Shown piece by piece: positions 57,225-64,000 of a stretch of 64,000 bases of DNA (the stretch's first letter is position 1; the number at the start of each line of letters is the position of its first letter). The position numbers and the translations under genes were made by a program. The stretch lies in NCBI RefSeq assembly GCF_014356525.2, contig NC_052511.1:10102189-10166188 (forward strand), given 5' to 3'. A model generated the notes under the pieces. The model saw only the letters and a list, made by a program, of their open reading frames with translations. It had not been told where the DNA came from and made no database searches. Source of the stretch: Nilaparvata lugens. Taxonomy: Eukaryota > Arthropoda > Insecta > Hemiptera > Delphacidae.

Positions 57225-57380
57225 AAGTTCGTATGACTTTTGTTGGTGAGAAGTCCCTTGCGGGAAGGTCCCACCTCACCTGAATATATATATAGTTCAA
57301 GCCGTCAATGTGCCTTACGACTGTCATCATTCAGCCGGAACCGACAATTCAACGTGCCCATCCGATAACATGGTGTTGTT
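57225..57380 (-). repeat. family K SINE remnant, copy 2
   Basis: Collinear with 4250-4400: cttttgttggtgagaagtcc, gggaaggtcccacc, cgtcaatgtgccttacgact, cgtgcccatccgataaca. The tRNA-like end is missing. Confidence 0.75.
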
Positions 57381-58214
57381 GCTACAAAATTATCAAAACT
57401 TTTTTAATTTCTATCGATAGAAGACCAAATGACTGAAGATAACTGGTAGGAGATCAAATAATTAATGTTAATTACAATTCCTTTTTCAGCTACACTTCAA
57501 TATGTTTTAAATTGTTGTTAGAAAAAATGTTCACAATGAATCATGTAATCATCTAATAATCATGAATCATCAAATGGCTTAATAGTAATTTTACCTTAAA
57601 TGTATAGTCACTATATTATTGGAAAGTATATTCTACTGCATTTCTTCTCAATCCACTCTTAATTTGATAAATATTCAATAATAAAGATCTATAAAGAAAT
57701 CTATGATATAATAAATTTGAAGAATTGATATTAATTGAGATTTAATTTTGAAAGAAATGACTTATACACGTACGGGATAAGAAATTCACGAAGGACGCAT
57801 CATCACGTCTGAACTACTAAACTGATTATCTTGAAATTCTGCATATAGATTCTAAATTGACCGAGGATGGTTATACACCTACTTTAAATTCTCCAAGATT
57901 TCAGTACGTCAAGTTTCCAATTAGATCCTTGCGGAGCACGGGTTACCTGAAGTACTTAATAAAGATAGGGAGTGACTATTGAATTTTCACAATGAACCAT
58001 ACAACTATCGCTGTAATTTATCTACAATTCATAGTCACCAGGTCAATGAAACTAATATTCAACGGCATTTCTCAATCCACTAGATTTCTTATTAATTAAG
58101 TAGCCCAATTGAAATACTTTATTAGTAAATATTAGATGTTTTGTCACGTGATATAATTTCAATTTATCAATGCATTTTCAAGTGTAATAGTTGTTCGTTC
58201 CATCTTTCTAATCA
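57381..58214. other. AT-rich unique sequence
   Basis: Less AT-rich patch at 57765-57960. Nothing recognised. Confidence 0.35.
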
Positions 58215-58405
58215 ACCCAGATAAATTTTTAGCATAATGTATATTTAGACTAAATTTTTGTGCTATTTATGAAAGTGTTAACACATATCAATATTTGGAC
58301 TATTATTATCAAAATTAGGGAGTGAAACAGTTTTGGGTTTATCCTGTTGATTCTCTCCCAATAATCTATCTGATATTGTGATTGTGGAATGAAATAAATT
58401 AATAA
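58215..58405 (+). repeat. family G element, copy G18
   Basis: GGGAG (58318-58322) pairs with CTCCC (58355-58359), and ACAG with CTGT just inside. Tail gaatgaaataaattaataat. Confidence 0.7.
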
Positions 58406-58758
58406 TTCAGAATATTCTCAACTATCCTTCCAAGACATTGTTACGCTTGTTTTGAGATTGTTTTAGAAAGAACTCATTGATGATAGAACGAGAGCAAGAC
58501 GAGACTCTCCAACAAGAAAATAAATAAAATGAGAAATAAGGTTGTCGTTCCATGTTGGTTAACAGTAGCAACCAACTGGAACGCTTCGTTCCAATAACAA
58601 CCGTTCTATACAGCCTCACTATATCTGTATTCCCAACTCACTATTTATATATTCGACTTGTATATGTTTGTTATTGCCCAGTGTCAATACCTATAGATGA
58701 GAGATAGAAGCATCTAGTCTAATAGATAGAAGCTCACGTTTAGTTTAGAGTCTGCTCC
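58406..58758. other. unique sequence, nothing recognised
   Basis: No repeats or coding signal. Confidence 0.35.
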
Positions 58759-60264
58759 TTGATATCACCAGAGCGCCTTACTCTAACACACAGTGTATTG
58801 CAGAACATTATGTGGTTGGGACATATAGAAGTGTGTGGTATGGGTGAAAGGAGGAAAGAGAAGACGGTAAGAAAGGAGAGAAGAAGATGGAAAAACAGAG
58901 AAGCTGGGAGGGAGGAGACACAGAAGATGTGGTTCAGAACAATGAATAATTTTGAAATGATGGAGAAAAAGTTGAAGTTGAGGAGGATAGAAAGAAGAGA
59001 AAGTGATGACAGTAGAATGGAAGGAGAAGAAGATGGAAGATGAGAAGGGAAGAAGATGGAAAAACAGAGAAGTTGGGAGGGATAGGAGGAGAAACCGAAA
59101 ATGTAGTTCAGAAGAACGAATAATTTTGAAATGATGGAAAAAAATTGAAGTTGAGGTGGATAGAAAGAAGAGAAAGTGATGGGAGTAGAATGGAAGGAGA
59201 AGAAGATGGAAGATGAGAAGGGAAGAAGATGGAAAAACAGAGAAGTTGGGAGGGATACGAGGAGAAACCGAAAATGTAGTTCAGAAGAATGAATAATTTT
59301 GAAATGATGGGAAAAAATTGAAGTTGAGGAGGATAGAAAGAAGAGAAAGCGATGAAAGTATAATGGAAGGAAATGAGAAAGAAAAAGATGAGAAAGAACG
59401 AATTGGAGGAGTTGTAGCGGTACCCAATGAAAGAGATTGATTGATTGAGTACTTTATTTATGTAGATTACAATATATACTGGCTGAAGTTGAGGAGGATA
59501 GAAAGAAGTGAAAGTCATGAGAGTAGAATGGAAGGGAAGAAGATGGAAAAACAGAGAAGTTGGGAGGGATAGGAGGAGAAACCGAAAATGTAGTTCATAA
59601 GAATGAATAATTTTGAAATGATGGGAAAAAATTGAAGTTGAGGTGGATAGAAAGAAGAAAAAGTGATGACAGTAGAATGGAAGGAGAAGAAGATGGAAGA
59701 TGAGAAGGGAAGAAGATGGAAAAACAGAGAAGTTGGGAGGGATACGAGGAGAAACCGAAAATGTAGTTCAGAAGAATGAATAATTTTGAAATGATGGAAA
59801 AAATTGAAGTTGAGGAGGATAGAAAGAAGAGAAAGTGATGAGAGTAGAATGGAAGGAGAAGAAGATGGAAGATGAGAAGGGAAGAAGATGGAAAAACAGA
59901 GAAGTTGGGAGGGATACGAGGAGAAACCGAAAATGTAGTTCAGAAGAATGAATAATTTTGAAATGATGGAAAAAATTGAAGTTGAGGAGGATAGAAAGAA
60001 GAGAAAGTGATGAGAGTAGAATGGAAGGAGAAGAAAATGGAAGATGAGAAGGAAAGAAGATGGAGAAAAAGAGAAGAAGTTGGGAGGGATAGGAGGAGAA
60101 ACAGAAAATGTAGTTCAGAAGAATGAATAATTTTGAAATGATGGGAAAAAATTGAAGTTGAGGAGGATAGAAAGAAGAGAAAGCGATGAAAGTATAATGG
60201 AAGGAAATGAGAAAGAAAAAGATGAGAAAGAACGAATTGGAGGAGTTGTAGCGGTACCCAATGA
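58759..60264. repeat. GA-rich minisatellite, unit about 172 bp, 7 copies in two blocks
   Basis: aaaaacagagaag(c/t)tggg starts at 58891, 59060, 59233, 59547, 59720, 59892 and about 60065. The usual step is 169-173 bp. The 314-bp step (59233 to 59547) marks a block junction at 59485, where 55 bp of an H element tail is joined to the middle of a unit. The last unit of each block has the same special end (gaattggaggagttgtagcg). Frames on both strands are repeat artefacts. Confidence 0.92.
59431..59485 (-). repeat. family H tail fragment, H3
   Basis: gattgattgattgagtactt to atatatactggct, identical to the first 55 bp of H4 including its left flank. It is a by-product of duplication of the minisatellite block, not an independent insertion. 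Confidence 0.9.
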
Positions 60265-60549
60265 AAGAGATTGATTGATTGAGTACTTTATTTATGTAGA
60301 TTACAATATATACTGGCTTATACACTTATATACAATAGCTCACAATTCAGCAAAATTATTGATGAATTTACATAATATAGACTAAGAAAATAATTATTGA
60401 ACTGTATATGATACGAAAAAAGCAATTTGTAATAACTAAAGATAATATTGTTATGCATCTACATAAATTGGCGGAGATTTGGACATATCAATGTCCATTC
60501 TTTGGAAAGAATATTCAAAATATCCTTCCCACTAACTCTCTACCAAAAG
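60265..60549 (-). repeat. family H SINE-like element, copy H4
   Basis: Full length on -, from tttggtagagagttagtggg to tactcaatcaatc. The 5' border agrees with H1 and H2. Confidence 0.88.
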
Positions 60550-60871
60550 AGATTCAGATTCAGATTCCTTTATTCATGTGTTTAACAAAACATAATTCAA
60601 CTTACGTTCTAGCGTTAAAAATAAATACCACTAGCGGTAAAATGTCATGGTGAATCATATTAAACTAATGAGTTCTACAATAATAGACGGAGATGAAGGA
60701 ATAAGAAAATGAGAAAACAGATGAAAGACAATCTGAGTTTACTGATGAAGATTAGATTAGATTAGATTTCTTAATTCATGTATGTTACAATAGAGATAGA
60801 GAGAAGAGAGAAGAGAGAGAAAGAAGAGGGATATTGGAAGTGGGGTAAGAGAGAAAACATATTGAGAATTG
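60550..60871 (-). repeat. remnants of two more non-LTR 3' ends
   Basis: gattcagattcagattcctt (60550 on) and gattagattagattagattt (60748 on) read on - as short-repeat tails after aggaatc- and aagaaatc-type ends. Bodies are short and unrecognised. Confidence 0.4.
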
Positions 60872-63283
60872 AAGTCAGACAGTAGAAAGATGTACAGAAG
60901 AACAAATCTGTTATTTTTTCATTTATTTATCCATTCATTTATTTATTTATTCATCCTTACAAAAACACGGATCAGCTTAATAAAATGTAATATAAAATAT
61001 TGGCTTTATTCAGTGGTAAAATGAAAATGATAGAGCAGAATATGAGTAAACGAAAATGAAGAAAGAAGAATGAGAAGAAAACGCAGATGAAGAATAAGAT
61101 AATGAAAAGAAAAGGGAAATAGGGAAGAAATGAGTTGCAGTGTGTGAAAGGATACGATTTAGAAACAGAGGTAGCAGATAATTGGAGGGAGAGTTTAGAA
61201 AGGGTGTGAGAAAATGGGGGAATGAGGAAGAGAAAGACGATAAAGGGTAAGAGAGAGAGAGAGATACAGACAGAGAGAGAGTGTGTGAGAGAAAGAGACA
61301 GACAGAGATAGAGAGAGAAAGAGAGAGCAAGATAAGGAGTGGAATTTAAGTGGAACCTCGTGATAGATCGCAGTACCTCAGAGATGCACGAGCTAGATGA
61401 GAGATGAATAGAGGGAGATTCACTCTAAACTATAAGCACTCGTTATACTCCTTGGCTACCCATCCAACCCATGCTGGCAATTTAGAGTGAATCTGAAGGT
61501 ATCGGGGCCAGGAGACAGGAGTATGCCTCGGTGTATAGACTACTTGAAGTAGCAGGCTGCTATTATTTAAAGGGCCACCCACAATCATCAACCAAGCAAG
61601 ATTACGACAAAAACTGGGCGAACCCATATTAAAAGTTGCTGTAACAAGCCGTTAACTCGGCTATTATAGGTTGGGAGTGAACGACGTTTCCTGAAACGAT
61701 GGTTTAGTTTGTTTCTGATCATTATGTTTGTTATTTATGTCTGATCATTAGTTTGTTTCTGATTGATATGTCCATTTGTCCAAAGCTCCGCCAATTTATG
61801 TAGATGCATAACAATATAATTATTATCTATAGTTATTATATTACAAATTGCTTTTTCATATCATATACAGTTCAAAATTATTTTCTTAGTCTATATCATG
61901 TAAATTCATCTATAATTTTTGCTGTATTGTAAGCTATTGTATATAAGTGTATAAGACAGTGTATATATTGTAATCTACATAAATAAAGTACTCAATCAAT
62001 CAATCAATCAATCATATTATCAATCATTGACAATATGGATATCACGGAGATAGTGTGATCAAGTCTTAGCTTCGTGATACGCAAGATGAACCTTTTAATT
62101 GCAGTGAACATCCAAATTGAATACTCATTTTCCACAGATGAGAATTACTGGGACATTGCAATTATTCAATGCTAATGAATTAATAATTATTATTAAACGA
62201 AAATTCAAATTAAATGTTGTAAGTCAGACAGTAGAAAGATGTACAGAAGAAGCAGATTGGGAACAAATCGGTTATTTTTTCATTTATTTATCCATTCATT
62301 TATTTATTTATTCTTCCTTACAAAAACACGGATCAGCTTAATAAAATGTAATATAAAATATTGGCTTTATTCAGTGGTAAAATGAAAATGATAGAGCAGA
62401 ATATGAGTAAACGAAAATGAAGAAAGAAGAATGAGAAGAAAACGCAGATGAAGAAGAGGATAATGAAAAGAAAAGGAAAATAGGGAAGAAATGAGTTGCA
62501 GTGTGTGAAAGGATACGATTTAGAAACAGAGGTAGCAGATAATTGGAGGGAGAGTTTAGAATGGGTGTGAGAAAATGGGGGAATGAGGAAGAGAAATACG
62601 AAAAAGGGTAAGAGAGAGAGAGAGAGATACAGACAGAGAGAGAGAGTGTGAGAGAAAGAGACAGACAGAGATAGAGAGAGAGAGAGCAAGATAAGGAGTG
62701 GAATTTAAGTGGAACCTCGTGATAGATCGCAGTACCTCAGAGATGCACGAGCTAGATGAGAGAAGAATAGAGGGAGATACACTCTAAACTGTAAACACTC
62801 GTTATACTCCTTGGCTACCCATCCAACCCATGCTGGCAATTTAGAGTGAATCTGGAGGTATCGGGGCCAGGAGACAGGAGTATACTTCGGTGTATAGACT
62901 ACTTGAAGTAGCAGGCTGCTATTATTTAAAGGGCCACCCACAATCATCAACGAAGCAAGATTACGACAAAAACTGGGCGAACCCATATTAAAAGTTGCTG
63001 TAACAAGCCGTTAACTCGGCTATTATTGGTTGGAAGCGAACGTAGTTTCCTGAAACGACGGTTTAGTTTGTTTCTGATCATATCATCAATCATTGACAAT
63101 ATGGATATCACGGAGATAGTGATCAAGTCTTAGTTTCGTGATAAGATGAGCCTTTTAATTGCAGTGAACATCCAAATTGAATACTCATTTTCCACAGATG
63201 AGAATTACTGGGACATTGCAATTATTCAAATGCTAATGAATTAATAATTATTATTAAACGAAAATTCAAATTAAATGTTGTAA
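60872..63283. repeat. 1.35-kb tandem duplication, two copies
   Basis: Copy 1 (60872-62220) and copy 2 (62221 to about 63283) start aagtcagacagtagaaagat and follow the same order: (ATTT)-rich tail, GA-rich part with (GA)n (61250-61330, 62605-62690), a conserved 280-bp part with a small inverted repeat (agattcactctaaa with tttagagtgaatct), then a shared end. They differ by about 2-3 percent by eye, plus an H element present only in copy 1. Frames 61430-61627 and 62705-62986 (-) correspond to each other. Confidence 0.93.
61766..62012 (+). repeat. family H element, copy H5, present in only one of two duplicates
   Basis: 5'-truncated relative to H1, H2 and H4 (starts at gtccaaagctccgccaattt), with tail (AATC)n 61993-62012. 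The corresponding spot in copy 2 (about 63079) reads tctgatcatatcatcaatca, without it. Confidence 0.92.
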
Positions 63284-64000
63284 TTCACCCCGAAGACTTC
63301 TGCTACTGCAAATATTGACAACAGTACACAATTAATAATTATTATTAAACGGAAATTCAAATTAAATGCTGTAATTAACCCCGAAGTCTTCTGATTTTCA
63401 AATCTAGATGCTTCAAAATCAAACATAGAAGAAATATTTCACATTATTATTATCACTGAAATAGGAAAAATCGACATATTGAAGAAAAAATGGAATAATT
63501 ATTATTAAACGAAAATCCAAATTAAATGCTGTAATTCACCCCGAAGACTTCTGCTACTGCAAATATTGACAACAGTACACAATTAATAATTATTATTAAA
63601 CGGAAATTCAAATTAAATGCTGTAATTCACCCCGAAGACTTCTGATTTTCAAATCTAGATGCTTCAAAATCAAACATAGAAGAAATATTTCACATTATCA
63701 TCACTAAAATAGGATATATCGACATATTGAAGAAAAAATGGAATAATTATTATTAAACGAAAATCCAAATTAAATGCTGTAATTCACCCCGAAGACTTCT
63801 GCTGCTGCAAATATTGACAACAGTACACAATTGATAATTATTATTAAACGGAAATTCAAATTAAATGCTGTAATTTACCCCGAAGACTTCTGATTTTCAA
63901 ATCTAGATGCTTCAAAATCAAACATAGAAGAAATATTTCACATTATCATCACTAAAATAGGAAATATCGACATATTGAAAAAAAATGGAATAATTATTAT
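63190..64000. repeat. higher-order repeat (91 + about 158 bp), running off the window
   Basis: ttattaaacg(a/g)aaat(t/c)caaa starts at 63251, 63342, 63502, 63593, 63750 and 63841, in alternating steps of 91 and 157-160 bp. Short and long units differ in their second half (ctgctactgcaaatattgac against ctgattttcaaatctagatg). The third 250-bp unit reaches the window end. Confidence 0.93.

Noticed and set aside
58759..59043. Frame containing MWLGHIE as the C-terminus of a LINE ORF2
   Set aside because: The resemblance is six residues only, and most of the frame is the GA minisatellite.
59108..60325. Two long - strand frames sharing PVYIVIYINKVLNQSI
   Set aside because: The shared part is antisense H tail joined to the GA minisatellite. 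Repeat artefact.
61430..62986. Matching frames (MGSPSFCRNL...) in the two 1.35-kb copies as a duplicated gene
   Set aside because: Similarity follows from the DNA duplication. The few differences are mostly amino-acid changing and the reading lengths differ, so there is no sign of protein-level selection.
63190..64000. CRISPR-like array (regular repeats and spacers)
   Set aside because: Units of 91 and 158 bp are wholly repeated with no unique spacers. This is eukaryotic satellite-type DNA.

Overview
The window looks like AT-rich, intron- or intergene-type nuclear DNA from an insect. The dense mix of short inverted-repeat elements and SINE-like elements fits a hemipteran, and several repeats look familiar from planthopper-type genomes. 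That assignment is from memory of repeat families and could not be checked here. There is no operon structure, no rRNA and no convincing intact host gene. The only recognisable proteins are decayed non-LTR retrotransposon (LINE) reverse transcriptases at 22.3-24.6 kb and 29.1-29.4 kb.

Layout. 0-10 kb: three low-copy tandem arrays (units about 186, 172 and 175 bp), several palindromic MITEs, a tRNA-like SINE remnant and a TA-flanked MITE. 10-20 kb: two copies of a GC-tipped MITE, a triplicated CT-rich block, a 186-216 bp array and two copies of a larger non-coding element (family B) with other elements nested inside. 20-30 kb: a GC-richer island, a LINE whose 5' part is inverted relative to its 3' part, and a second RT fragment split by an 84-bp insertion with a clean 12-bp target duplication. 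30-40 kb: more fold-back (family A) and SINE-like (families G, H) copies, an RFX X-box and two weak first-exon candidates. 40-50 kb: several tandem arrays, each interrupted by different elements, and a 0.87-kb element with a long GT tract lying between two direct repeats. 50-64 kb: a triplicated MITE, duplicated blocks, a GC-richer island with a 219-codon frame, a GA-rich minisatellite and a 1.35-kb tandem duplication ending in a higher-order repeat that runs off the window.

There are about 20 copies of one short SINE-like family (G), with an (AATA)n-type tail and a hairpin that several copies keep by paired base changes. Elements of at least three unrelated sequences share one design: a fold-back hairpin with a tail on one side only, flanked by 12-14 bp direct repeats. 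A third family (I) is present three times, each copy with an exact 7-bp target duplication fitting S-TAATA-Y. These three patterns are the most interesting content. They describe mobile-element biology rather than host genes. Family letters A-M are labels local to this annotation.
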